This document shows, piece after piece, positions 49,138 to 58,079 of a stretch of 64,000 nt of DNA. Below the pieces are notes generated by a model that had not been told where the DNA came from, did no database searches, and was given only the letters and a program-made list of their open reading frames with translations. Origin of the DNA: Pseudomonas parafulva (lineage in GTDB: Bacteria > Pseudomonadota > Gammaproteobacteria > Pseudomonadales > Pseudomonadaceae); assembly GCF_002021815.1 (NCBI RefSeq), contig NZ_CP019952.1, forward strand, positions 1,457,001 to 1,521,000. The letters run 5' to 3'. A program made the position numbers and the translations under genes. The stretch's first letter is position 1. Each line of letters opens with the position of its first letter.

Positions 49138-49398
49138 ATGTCCACTTTCGCGCAAATGATCGAAAACATCACCCCGGAAATCTACGAGAGCCTGAAGCTG
49201 GCCGTGGAAATCGGCAAATGGTCGGACGGCCGCAAGCTGACTGCCGAGCAGAAAGAGCTGTCCCTGCAAGCGGTCATTGCCTGGGAGATGAAAAACCTGC
49301 CCGAGGACCAGCGCACCGGTTACATGGGCCCGCAGGAATGCGCGTCCAAATCCGCCCCCGTCCCCAACATCCTGTTCAAGTCGGACTCGGTACATTGA
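49138..49398 (+). CDS. DUF1315 (YeaC-like) small protein
   Basis: The 86-residue protein resembles the DUF1315/YeaC family, whose function is unknown. It is mostly helical, with KLTAEQKELSLQAVIAWE in the middle. The ATG at 49138 follows CAGGAGAC and lies 13 bases after glpG. Its stop overlaps the TTG start of the next gene. The family is often found beside DUF2797 genes, as here. Confidence 0.88.
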   Translation: MSTFAQMIENITPEIYESLKLAVEIGKWSDGRKLTAEQKELSLQAVIAWEMKNLPEDQRTGYMGPQECASKSAPVPNILFKSDSVH

Positions 49399-50225
49399 TC
49401 GAACTCGCTCGTGGCTCGTTGAGCAAGATGGCCGTCAGCCTGGCCGACCCCGTGGTGCAATACAGCTTTCGCCTAGGCGATACCCTGGTGCCGGTCAACC
49501 CCCTGATCGGCAAGCCGCTGCGCCTGCAATACCTGGGTGCCATCCATTGCAGCCACTGCGGCAAGCGCACCAAGAGCAGCTACAGCCAGGGTTACTGCTA
49601 CCCCTGCATGACCAAGCTGGCCCAGTGCGACATGTGCATCATGGCTCCGGAGCGCTGCCACTACGACGCAGGCACCTGCCGCGATCCGTCCTGGGGCGAG
49701 CAGTTCTGCATGACCGACCACGTGGTCTACCTCGCCAACTCCTCCGGTATCAAGGTCGGTATCACCCGCGCCACCCAGCTGCCCACCCGCTGGCTCGATC
49801 AGGGGGCCAGCCAGGCCTTGCCTATCCTCAGGGTGGCCACTCGGCAGCAGTCCGGGCTGGTCGAAGACCTGCTGCGCAGTCAGGTGCCGGACCGCACCAA
49901 TTGGCGCGCCCTGCTCAAGGGTGACGCCGAGCTGCTCGACCTGCCGGCATTGCGCGATCAGGTGCTGGAGGCATGTGCCGAAGGGCTTGGCCAGCTGCAG
50001 GCGCGCTTCGGCCTGCAGGCGATTCAGCCTCTGACCGACGCCGAGGTCGTGCACATGACATACCCGGTCCAGGCTTACCCGACCAAAGTGGTCAGCTTCA
50101 ACCTGGACAAGAACCCGATCGTGGAGGGTACGCTGCTGGGCATCAAGGGCCAGTACCTGATCTTCGACACCGGTGTGATCAATATTCGCAAGTACACGGC
50201 CTACCAGTTGGCCGTGCTCCAGTAA
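49395..50225 (+). CDS. DUF2797 protein with cysteine-rich and GIY-YIG-like regions
   Basis: The 276-residue protein has clustered cysteines near 50-105 (CSHC, CYPC, CDMC, then single Cys with His), which could bind one or two zincs. Next comes VVYLANSSGIKVGITR (about 113-128), which looks like the start of a GIY-YIG nuclease-like fold. The TTG at 49395 overlaps the DUF1315 stop (TTGA), implying coupling; an ATG at 49428 is the alternative. Nothing shows a nuclease activity directly. pepN follows after 13 bases. Confidence 0.82.
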   Translation: MIELARGSLSKMAVSLADPVVQYSFRLGDTLVPVNPLIGKPLRLQYLGAIHCSHCGKRTKSSYSQGYCYPCMTKLAQCDMCIMAPERCHYDAGTCRDPSWGEQFCMTDHVVYLANSSGIKVGITRATQLPTRWLDQGASQALPILRVATRQQSGLVEDLLRSQVPDRTNWRALLKGDAELLDLPALRDQVLEACAEGLGQLQARFGLQAIQPLTDAEVVHMTYPVQAYPTKVVSFNLDKNPIVEGTLLGIKGQYLIFDTGVINIRKYTAYQLAVLQ

Positions 50226-50238
50226 AAGGGACCTGCAG

Positions 50239-52896
50239 ATGCGTACCGAACAACCGCAAGTGATCCATCTCAAGGACTACAAGGCGCCTGAGTACCTGAT
50301 CGACGAGACGCACCTGACCTTCGAGCTGTTCGAAGACCACACCCTGGTCCACGCGCAACTGATCATGCGCCGCAACCCGGTGCACGGGGGCGGCCTGCCT
50401 GCGCTGGTGCTCGACGGCCAGCAACTCGAACTGGTGCGCGCCGCCCTGGACGATGAACCCTTGCAGGAAGGCGACTACCAGATCGACGCAAGCAGCCTGA
50501 CCGTTCAGCCACGGGCAGAGCACTTCACCCTCGACACCACCGTCAGGATCCATCCCGAAACCAACACGGCGCTCGAGGGCTTGTACAAGTCCGGCAAGAT
50601 GTTCTGCACCCAGTGCGAGGCCGAGGGTTTCCGCAAGATCACCTACTACCTCGACCGCCCCGATGTGATGAGCATCTTCACCACCACGGTGATCGCTGAA
50701 CAGCACCGCTACCCGGTGCTGCTCTCCAACGGCAACCCGGTAGGCAGCGGCCCTGCCGAGGACGGCCGTCACTGGGCGACCTGGGAAGACCCGTTCATGA
50801 AGCCGGCCTACCTGTTCGCCCTGGTCGCAGGCGACCTGTGGTGCGTGGAAGACACCTTCACCCGCCAATCGGGCCGTGATGTGACCCTGCGCATCTATGT
50901 GGAGCCGGAGAACATCGACAAGTGCGACCACGCTATGGTCAGCCTGAAGAAGTCCATGCGTTGGGACGAAGAGGTCTACGGCCGCGAATATGACCTGGAC
51001 ATCTTCATGATCGTCGCGGTCAACGACTTCAACATGGGGGCCATGGAAAACAAAGGCCTGAACATCTTCAACTCCAGCTGCGTGCTGGCGCGCGCCGAGA
51101 CGGCCACCGATGCCGCGCACCAGCGGGTCGAAGCCGTGGTGGCCCATGAGTACTTCCATAACTGGTCGGGCAACCGCGTTACCTGCCGCGACTGGTTCCA
51201 GCTGTCGCTCAAGGAAGGCTTCACGGTGTTCCGCGATGCCGAATTCAGTGCCGACATGAATTCACGCACCGTCAAGCGCATCGAGGACGTTGCCTACCTG
51301 CGCACCCATCAGTTCGCCGAGGATGCGGGCCCCATGGCCCACCCGGTGCGCCCGGACAGCTTCATCGAGATTTCCAACTTCTACACCCTGACCGTGTACG
51401 AGAAAGGCTCGGAAGTGGTACGCATGGTGCGCACGTTGCTGGGGGCCGAAGGCTTCCGCCAGGGCAGCGACCTGTATTTCGAGCGTCACGATGGGCAGGC
51501 GGTGACCACCGACGACTTCATCAAGGCCATGGAAGACGCCAACGGCGTGGACCTGACGCAGTTCAAGCGCTGGTACAGCCAGGCCGGTACGCCGCGCCTG
51601 GAAGTGACCGACGCCTACGACGAAGCGGCGCTCACCTATAGCCTGACGTTCCGCCAGAGCTGCCCACCCACTCCGGACAAGGCCGAGAAGCTGCCCTTCG
51701 TGATCCCGGTCGAACTGGGCCTGCTCGATGCCCAAGGCAACGACCTGCCGCTGCAATTGGCGGGCGAGTCCTCGGCAGTGGGCAGCACCCGGGTGCTGTC
51801 GGTGACCGAGGCCGAGCAGACTTTCGTCTTCCAGGGCATCCAGGCACGGCCGTTGCCGTCGCTGCTGCGCGGTTTCAGTGCCCCGGTCAAGCTGAGCTTC
51901 CCGTACGACCGTGACCAGTTGATGTTCCTGATGCAGCACGACAGCGACGGCTTCAACCGCTGGGAAGCCGGTCAGCAACTGGCCGTGCAGGTGCTGCAGG
52001 AGCTGATCGGCCAGCACCAGCGTGGTCAGGCGCTGCAACTGGACCCGCGTCTGGTCAGGGCGTTGGCTACGGTACTGGGCGACACTTCGCTCGATGCTGC
52101 CATGGTGGCCGAAATGCTCTCGCTGCCAGGGGAGGGCTACCTGACCGAGATCAGCCAGGTGGCCGATGTGGACGCCATCCACGCAGCCCGCGAGTTCGCC
52201 CGCCGGCAAATTGCCGAGCAATTGTTCGAGCCACTCTGGACGCGTTACCAGGCCAACCGCGCGGTCTCGCGTGACACCGCGTACGTTGCCTCTGCCGAGC
52301 ACTTTGCCCGCCGCAGCCTGCAGAACATCGCCCTGTCGTACCTGATGCTCAGCGCTGAACCGCAGGTGCTGCAAGCGACCCTGGAGCAGTTCGAGCAGTG
52401 CGACAACATGACCGAGCGCCTCACGGCCCTGGCGGTGCTGGTGAACTCACCCTTCGAGGCCGAGCGCGCCAAGGCCCTGGAAAGCTTTGCAGAGCACTTC
52501 AAGGACAACCCCCTGGTCATGGACCAATGGTTCAGCGTGCAGGCGGCCAGTACCTTGCCAGGGGGCCTGGCACGGGTGAAGGCGTTGATGCAGCACCCCG
52601 CGTTCACCCTGAAGAACCCGAACAAGGTGCGCGCGGTGGTCGGTGCCTTTGCCGGCCAGAACCTGGTCAACTTCCATGCCGCCGATGGCTCCGGTTATTG
52701 CTTCCTGGCGGATCTGGTGATCGAGCTCAATGCCCTTAACCCGCAGATCGCCTCCCGGCAGTTGGCGCCGCTGACCCGCTGGCGCAAATACGACGCCGCC
52801 CGCCAGGCCCTGATGAAGGGTGAGCTGGAGCGGATTCTGGCTTCTGGTGAGCTCTCCAGCGACGTCTATGAAGTGGTAAGTAAAAGCCTGGCATGA
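50239..52896 (+). CDS. pepN: Aminopeptidase N
   Basis: PepN is the main cytosolic M1 zinc aminopeptidase and trims N-terminal residues from peptides. The 885-residue length fits. The exopeptidase motif GAMEN is near residue 268. The zinc site is His303-Glu304-x-x-His307 (HEYFH), with the third ligand Glu in LKEGFTVF. The C-terminal helical domain fills the last 350 residues. The ATG at 50239 is 13 bases after the DUF2797 gene. A 276-base gap follows, with A/T-rich stretches and a possible TACAAT (53156-53161) for the next gene. Confidence 0.97.
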   Translation: MRTEQPQVIHLKDYKAPEYLIDETHLTFELFEDHTLVHAQLIMRRNPVHGGGLPALVLDGQQLELVRAALDDEPLQEGDYQIDASSLTVQPRAEHFTLDTTVRIHPETNTALEGLYKSGKMFCTQCEAEGFRKITYYLDRPDVMSIFTTTVIAEQHRYPVLLSNGNPVGSGPAEDGRHWATWEDPFMKPAYLFALVAGDLWCVEDTFTRQSGRDVTLRIYVEPENIDKCDHAMVSLKKSMRWDEEVYGREYDLDIFMIVAVNDFNMGAMENKGLNIFNSSCVLARAETATDAAHQRVEAVVAHEYFHNWSGNRVTCRDWFQLSLKEGFTVFRDAEFSADMNSRTVKRIEDVAYLRTHQFAEDAGPMAHPVRPDSFIEISNFYTLTVYEKGSEVVRMVRTLLGAEGFRQGSDLYFERHDGQAVTTDDFIKAMEDANGVDLTQFKRWYSQAGTPRLEVTDAYDEAALTYSLTFRQSCPPTPDKAEKLPFVIPVELGLLDAQGNDLPLQLAGESSAVGSTRVLSVTEAEQTFVFQGIQARPLPSLLRGFSAPVKLSFPYDRDQLMFLMQHDSDGFNRWEAGQQLAVQVLQELIGQHQRGQALQLDPRLVRALATVLGDTSLDAAMVAEMLSLPGEGYLTEISQVADVDAIHAAREFARRQIAEQLFEPLWTRYQANRAVSRDTAYVASAEHFARRSLQNIALSYLMLSAEPQVLQATLEQFEQCDNMTERLTALAVLVNSPFEAERAKALESFAEHFKDNPLVMDQWFSVQAASTLPGGLARVKALMQHPAFTLKNPNKVRAVVGAFAGQNLVNFHAADGSGYCFLADLVIELNALNPQIASRQLAPLTRWRKYDAARQALMKGELERILASGELSSDVYEVVSKSLA

Positions 52897-53172
52897 CGCC
52901 GGGGCCCGCTTGAGGGCCACGGTTTCAACTGCCGACGTTGTTACGCTGCACAGGCAGCACCTGCGGGTGAGTCGTGTTCGCCCGCAGGCGCTGAATCCTC
53001 TGCCCGCGAACGGCTCGTCCTGCGCCGATAACAAAACATAACACCCCGCCCGTTGTGCTCCGCCAAATCCTCCCGTTACGATCACCGCACGCCCTTGCAG
53101 GCCTCTATTGCGGGCATTTGTGCGTCCTGCAAGGTATTGACCCACCCAACAAAAATACAATCGGGGGCAGTC

Positions 53173-54198
53173 ATGAGGAAATGGAGCAGGCGCGCTGGAT
53201 GGCCGGTAGCGGCCGCTGCAGCGCTCACCCTTGCACTGAGTGGATGGCAAGGCGCGCAGGCTGCGTCAGCCGATGAATACTCCACCGAATCGGCCAAGGC
53301 CAGTCAAAGGCTGTTGATCGACGCTGCCCATGCAGGCACGCGTGTGGTCGTGGTCGGCGACCGGGGCCATATCCTGTTCTCTGACGACCAGGGCAGCACC
53401 TGGACCCAGGCCCGTGTGCCAACCCGCCAGCTGCTGACGGCCGTTTTTTTCCTTGATGACAAGCGCGGTTGGGCCGTCGGCCACGATGCGCAGATCCTCG
53501 CCACTGGCGACGGCGGGGCGACCTGGAGCAAACAGTTTGAAGACCTGTCACGCGAAGCACCCTTGCTCGACATCGTGTTCCTCGACGCCCAGCACGGCCT
53601 GGCCGTGGGCGCCTACGGCGCCTTGCTCGAAACCACGGACGGGGGCCAGCATTGGCAGGACGTGGCCGAGCGCCTCGACAACCCCGATCAGTTGCACCTC
53701 AATGCTATCGCCAAGGTGCGTGACGCTGGCTTGTTCATCGTTGGGGAGCAGGGCGGCATGTTCCGCTCCGAGGACAATGGGCAGCACTGGCAGAAAGTCG
53801 AAGGGCCTTACCAGGGGTCGCTGTTCGGCGTGATCGGCACTGCCCAGCCGCGTACCTTGCTGGCGTTCGGCTTGCGCGGCAACCTGCTGCGCTCCACCGA
53901 CTTCGGCGACACCTGGCAATCCATCCCCTTGCAGGCTGCGCGAGGCGAGCTCGAGTTCGGCCTGGCCGGTGCCACGCTGCTCGACGATGGCACCGTCGTG
54001 GTGGTCGGCAACGGCGGCAGCGTGCTGCGCAGCACCGATGCCGGCCAGACCTTCAGCGTCCACAACCGCCCGGACCGCATCGCCCTGTCCGGTGTCAGCG
54101 CCCTACCCAACGGCGAGCTCCTGCTGGTAGGGCAGGGCGGCGCCCACATCGCCAATGCCAAGGGGCTCGACGCCGCCGACAGTGAGGCACAGCCATGA
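53173..54198 (+). CDS. Secreted YCF48/BNR-repeat beta-propeller protein
   Basis: The 341-residue protein has a Sec signal peptide (about 1-31, cleavage near AQA). It then has six Asp-box repeats of the S/T-x-D-x-G-x-T-W type, for example DDQGSTW, TDGGQHW, EDNGQHW and TDFGDTW, predicting a beta-propeller like the photosystem II assembly factor YCF48. In proteobacteria such proteins sit beside MMPL/RND exporters. The stop overlaps the exporter start by four bases, so they probably act as a pair. The ATG at 53173 is chosen because the signal peptide starts there. Confidence 0.88.
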   Translation: MRKWSRRAGWPVAAAAALTLALSGWQGAQAASADEYSTESAKASQRLLIDAAHAGTRVVVVGDRGHILFSDDQGSTWTQARVPTRQLLTAVFFLDDKRGWAVGHDAQILATGDGGATWSKQFEDLSREAPLLDIVFLDAQHGLAVGAYGALLETTDGGQHWQDVAERLDNPDQLHLNAIAKVRDAGLFIVGEQGGMFRSEDNGQHWQKVEGPYQGSLFGVIGTAQPRTLLAFGLRGNLLRSTDFGDTWQSIPLQAARGELEFGLAGATLLDDGTVVVVGNGGSVLRSTDAGQTFSVHNRPDRIALSGVSALPNGELLLVGQGGAHIANAKGLDAADSEAQP

Positions 54199-56594
54199 GC
54201 AGCCAGGAGCACCTTCCCATGCAGCCGCATCATCAGGACAAAGCCACACTGCTCGAACGCCTGATCTTCAACAACCGGCCGGCGGTCATCATCCTCTGTG
54301 TGCTGGTCAGCCTCTTCCTGTTCTGGCAAGCCACACAAATTCGCCCCTCCACCAGCTTCGAGAAAATGATCCCGTTGCAGCACCCCTTCATCGAACAGAT
54401 GATGGAGCACCGCAACGATCTGGCCAACCTGGGCAACACCGTGCGTATCTCGGTCGAGGCGGTCAAAGGCGACATCTTCGACAAAAACTACATGGAGACT
54501 CTGCGCCAGATCCACGACGAGGTGTTCTACATCCCTGGCGTCGATCGGGCCGGGCTCAAGTCGCTGTGGAGCCCGAGCGTGCGCTGGAGCGAAGTCACCG
54601 AGGAGGGGTTTTCCGGTGGCGAGGTGATTCCCAACACCTATGACGGCTCGCAGGCCAGCCTCGATACCCTGCGCGACAACGTGCTGAGGTCCGGGCAAAT
54701 AGGCCGGCTGGTGGGCAACAACTTCAAATCCAGCATCATCGACGTGCCACTGCTGGAAAGTTACCCCGACCCGCAGGACCCGGGGCGGGTGGTCAAGCTC
54801 GACTACCAGCAGTTCTCCCACTTGCTCGAAGAAAAGATCCGCGACAAGTTCCAGGCCCAGAACCCCAATGTGAAGGTGCATATCGTCGGGTTCGCGAAGA
54901 AGGTCGGTGACCTCATCGACGGGCTGGTCATGGTGGTGATGTTCTTCGGCATCGCCCTGTTAATCACCTGGGTGTTGTTGTACTGGTTCACCTGGTGCAT
55001 CCGCAGCACCATCGCGGTGCTGATTACCACTTTGGTGGCGGTGGTGTGGCAACTGGGGCTGATGCACGCGGTCGGCTTCGGCCTGGATCCGTATTCGATG
55101 CTGGTGCCGTTTCTGATCTTTGCCATCGGTATTTCCCACGGTGTGCAGAAGATCAACGGCATCGCCCTGCAATCGAGCGATGCAGACAACGCCCTGACGG
55201 CGGCCAGGCGCACGTTCCGGCAGCTGTTCCTGCCGGGCATGATTGCCATCCTCGCCGATGCCGTGGGCTTCATCACCCTGTTGATCATCGACATCGGCGT
55301 GATCCGCGAACTGGCTATCGGTGCCTCCATCGGCGTCGCGGTGATCGTCTTCACCAACCTCATCCTGCTGCCGGTGGCCATCTCCTATGTGGGTATCAGC
55401 AAGAAAGCCATCGAGCGCAGCAAGCGCGATGCTACGCGCGAGCATCCGTTCTGGCGTCTGTTGTCGCGCTTTGCCAGCCCCAGGGTGGCGCCTGTTTCCA
55501 TTGCCCTGGCCCTGGTCGCCTTCGCCGGGGGCCTGTGGTACAGCCAGAACCTGAAGATCGGCGACCTCGACCAAGGGGCACCGGAGCTGCGGCCCGACTC
55601 GCGCTACAACCAGGACAACAACTTCATCATCAGCAACTATTCCACCAGCTCCGATGTGCTGGTGATCATGGTCAAGACGGCCGCCGAGCAGTGTTCGGTG
55701 CATTCGACCCTGGCGCCGATCGACGAGCTGATGTGGACCATGGAAAACACGCCTGGGGTGCAGTCGGCCATTTCCCTGGTCAGCGTGTCCAAACAGGTGA
55801 TCAAGGGCATGAACGAGGGTAGCCTCAAGTGGGAAACCCTCTCGCGCAACCCCGATGTCCTCAACAACTCCATCGCACGGGCCGATGGTCTGTACAACGG
55901 CGATTGCTCGCTGGCGCCGGTGCTGGTGTTTCTCAATGACCACAAGGCCGAGACCCTCGAACGGGTGACGGCGGCTGCCAAGGCCTTTGCCGACAGCCAC
56001 GACAGGGAAGGCTTGCAGTTCCTGCTGGCTGCCGGCAATGCCGGTATCGAAGCGGCCACCAACGAGGTGATCAAGTCGGCCGAGCTGACCATCCTGATCC
56101 TGGTCTACCTGTGTGTGGCGATCATGTGCCTGATCACTTTCCGTTCCTTCGCCGCGACCCTGTGCATCGTGCTGCCCTTGGTATTGACCTCGGTGCTGGG
56201 CAACGCGTTGATGGCGTACATGGGCATCGGCGTCAAAGTGGCGACGCTGCCGGTGGTTGCGCTGGGCGTGGGTATTGGCGTGGACTATGGCATCTACATC
56301 TACAGCCGCTTGGAGAGCTTCCTGCGCGCTGGGCTGCCGTTGCAGGAGGCCTATTACCAGACCCTGCGCTCCACCGGCAAGGCTGTGCTGTTCACCGGCC
56401 TGTGCCTGGCCATCGGGGTGTGTACCTGGATCTTCTCGGCCATCAAGTTCCAGGCGGATATGGGCCTGATGCTGACCTTCATGCTGTTGTGGAACATGTT
56501 CGGGGCGCTGTGGCTGCTGCCGGCGCTGGCGCGGTTCCTGATCAAGCCCGAGAAGATGGCAGGCAAGGCGGGGGGCTCGATTTTCGCCCATTGA
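54195..56594 (+). CDS. RND/MMPL-family exporter
   Basis: The 799-residue protein has an initial membrane helix (about 31-48), a large periplasmic domain, five or so helices around 235-400, a second periplasmic domain and a final block of helices around 635-780. The second block carries GVGIGVDYGIY, the MMPL-type proton-relay motif, while the equivalent in the first reads AIGISHGVQ. This fits the predicted-exporter (COG1033-like) group more than the multidrug HAE1 type. The ATG overlaps the propeller gene stop. Its cargo is unknown; lipids or hopanoids are moved by relatives. Confidence 0.88.
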   Translation: MSSQEHLPMQPHHQDKATLLERLIFNNRPAVIILCVLVSLFLFWQATQIRPSTSFEKMIPLQHPFIEQMMEHRNDLANLGNTVRISVEAVKGDIFDKNYMETLRQIHDEVFYIPGVDRAGLKSLWSPSVRWSEVTEEGFSGGEVIPNTYDGSQASLDTLRDNVLRSGQIGRLVGNNFKSSIIDVPLLESYPDPQDPGRVVKLDYQQFSHLLEEKIRDKFQAQNPNVKVHIVGFAKKVGDLIDGLVMVVMFFGIALLITWVLLYWFTWCIRSTIAVLITTLVAVVWQLGLMHAVGFGLDPYSMLVPFLIFAIGISHGVQKINGIALQSSDADNALTAARRTFRQLFLPGMIAILADAVGFITLLIIDIGVIRELAIGASIGVAVIVFTNLILLPVAISYVGISKKAIERSKRDATREHPFWRLLSRFASPRVAPVSIALALVAFAGGLWYSQNLKIGDLDQGAPELRPDSRYNQDNNFIISNYSTSSDVLVIMVKTAAEQCSVHSTLAPIDELMWTMENTPGVQSAISLVSVSKQVIKGMNEGSLKWETLSRNPDVLNNSIARADGLYNGDCSLAPVLVFLNDHKAETLERVTAAAKAFADSHDREGLQFLLAAGNAGIEAATNEVIKSAELTILILVYLCVAIMCLITFRSFAATLCIVLPLVLTSVLGNALMAYMGIGVKVATLPVVALGVGIGVDYGIYIYSRLESFLRAGLPLQEAYYQTLRSTGKAVLFTGLCLAIGVCTWIFSAIKFQADMGLMLTFMLLWNMFGALWLLPALARFLIKPEKMAGKAGGSIFAH

Positions 56595-56623
56595 AACGAC
56601 CGGTTGGTGTGCGTCCATGGGGG

Positions 56624-56629
56624 TATAAT
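56624..56629 (+). promoter_or_regulatory. Consensus -10 box before the DUF5629 gene
   Basis: TATAAT lies 42 bases before the likely ATG at 56671 and 21 bases before the ATG at 56650. The best -35-like TTGGTG (56604-56609) is only 14 bases away, so the promoter is imperfect. Confidence 0.4.
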
Positions 56630-56670
56630 GCGGGGTTTTTCCACACGCAATGTCCCGTACAGGTACCCCC

Positions 56671-56958
56671 ATGTCCCCTCTCGCCAGCGCCTTGCAACAC
56701 TGCGACATGCTTTTGATAGACGGCCTTCACGCGTTCGATTTCACCTGCGACGAGCAGGGCCTTGCCATCGAATGCATGGACGGCCGCCAACTGCGCCGTT
56801 GGGTATTCACCGCCGCGCAGGTCGATGCAGCCAGTAAAGAAGTGAACGACTGGCGCATCTGCACTGCCGAAAGTGAGCACCGACTCATCTGTCTGGATGC
56901 ATTTCGCGCCCCGGAAGAAGACCATGAACCGGACCTGGAAGACCCTGCTAACCGCTAG
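56671..56958 (+). CDS. DUF5629-type small protein
   Basis: The product is about 95 residues (102 if the ATG at 56650 is used) and resembles a small Pseudomonas family I associate with DUF5629. It is acidic, soluble and of unknown function. Its C-terminus is rich in Asp/Glu/Pro. The last 35 bases overlap the start of the lactonase gene in another frame. A TATAAT box lies upstream. Confidence 0.65.
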   Translation: MSPLASALQHCDMLLIDGLHAFDFTCDEQGLAIECMDGRQLRRWVFTAAQVDAASKEVNDWRICTAESEHRLICLDAFRAPEEDHEPDLEDPANR

Positions 56959-58054
56959 TTGCATGACCCTGACCTACACTGCCCAGGCTGCCACCTTGCT
57001 GGTTGGCACCTACACAGACGGTGCCAGCCAAGGCATCTACCGCTACGCCTTCGACAGCGAAGCCGGCACAATCCGCCCCGAGCCGCTGCAGGTGGTAGAG
57101 AGCGTCAGCCCCTCGTGGCTGGTGCTTTCCGAAGACAAGCGCCTGCTGTTTGCCGTCAATGAAACCGCAGACGGTCACGTCAGCGCATTCAACATTGCCA
57201 GTGATGGGAATGTACGCCTGCTCGATCAACTGTCTAGCCAGGGCGACGAGCCTACCCACGCCAGCCTTAGCCAGGACCAGCGTTACCTGTTCGTGGCCAA
57301 CTACGCGGTCGATCCCGACCCAGGCGGCGGCCTTTCGGTGTTGCCGGTTGACAGGCAGGGTGCCTTGCAGCCGGTGATTCAGCAGGCGCGCCACCAGGCC
57401 AGCGGGGTCAACCCCGAGCGGCAGGCCAGCGCCCATGTCCATTCGGTGGTGCCGTCCCCGGACGGCCAGCATGTCTATGCCAGCGACCTGGGTGCTGACA
57501 AGGTGTTCGTCTACCGCTATGACGGGGCGAGCACGAACAAGCCACTGACCCCGTCACAGCCTGCCTCGGTTTCGTTGCCTGCGGGCAGTGGACCACGCCA
57601 CTTGTTGTTCGACGCCAGCGGTAAGCATGCCTACCTGACCTTGGAGATGCATGCCGAAGTGGTGATGTTCGATGTCCGGGAGGGCGACCTGATCGAACGC
57701 CAGCGTCTGCCACTGACCGAGCGCCAGGAGGCGGCTGCCAAGGCGGGCGCGGGCTTGCACCTGTCGGCAGACGGTCGCTTTCTGTACGTCAGCAACCGCG
57801 GCACGGCCAACGAGATCGTCGTGTTCAGCGTCGGCAAGCAGGATGGACGGTTGGCGTTGGTGCAACGTCGGTCGGTCGAAGGTGACCACCCCCGTGAATT
57901 CGCGCTGGACCCCAGTGACAGGTTCCTGCTGGTCGCCAATCAGAAGAGCAACCAGATCAAAGTCATGCGCCGCGACCCGCTCACGGGCAAGCTGGGGGAA
58001 ACGGTACAGACTTTCGATCAGCCGGCGCCGTCGGATCTGAAGTTCATGCGCTGA
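56924..58054 (+). CDS. Exported lactonase-family seven-bladed beta-propeller
   Basis: The 376-residue protein resembles the 6-phosphogluconolactonase (Pgl)/lactonase propeller family. It has a probable Sec signal (about 1-22), so the substrate should be periplasmic, unlike cytosolic Pgl. Repeated motifs such as FVANYAVD, VYASDLGADKVFVY and LYVSNRGTANEI mark the blades, and HVHSVVPSPDG is a family signature. The ATG at 56924 overlaps the DUF5629 gene by 35 bases. The true substrate is not known. Confidence 0.85.
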   Translation: MNRTWKTLLTASCMTLTYTAQAATLLVGTYTDGASQGIYRYAFDSEAGTIRPEPLQVVESVSPSWLVLSEDKRLLFAVNETADGHVSAFNIASDGNVRLLDQLSSQGDEPTHASLSQDQRYLFVANYAVDPDPGGGLSVLPVDRQGALQPVIQQARHQASGVNPERQASAHVHSVVPSPDGQHVYASDLGADKVFVYRYDGASTNKPLTPSQPASVSLPAGSGPRHLLFDASGKHAYLTLEMHAEVVMFDVREGDLIERQRLPLTERQEAAAKAGAGLHLSADGRFLYVSNRGTANEIVVFSVGKQDGRLALVQRRSVEGDHPREFALDPSDRFLLVANQKSNQIKVMRRDPLTGKLGETVQTFDQPAPSDLKFMR

Positions 58055-58079
58055 CCTTCGCGTGCGATGACAGCTGTTG

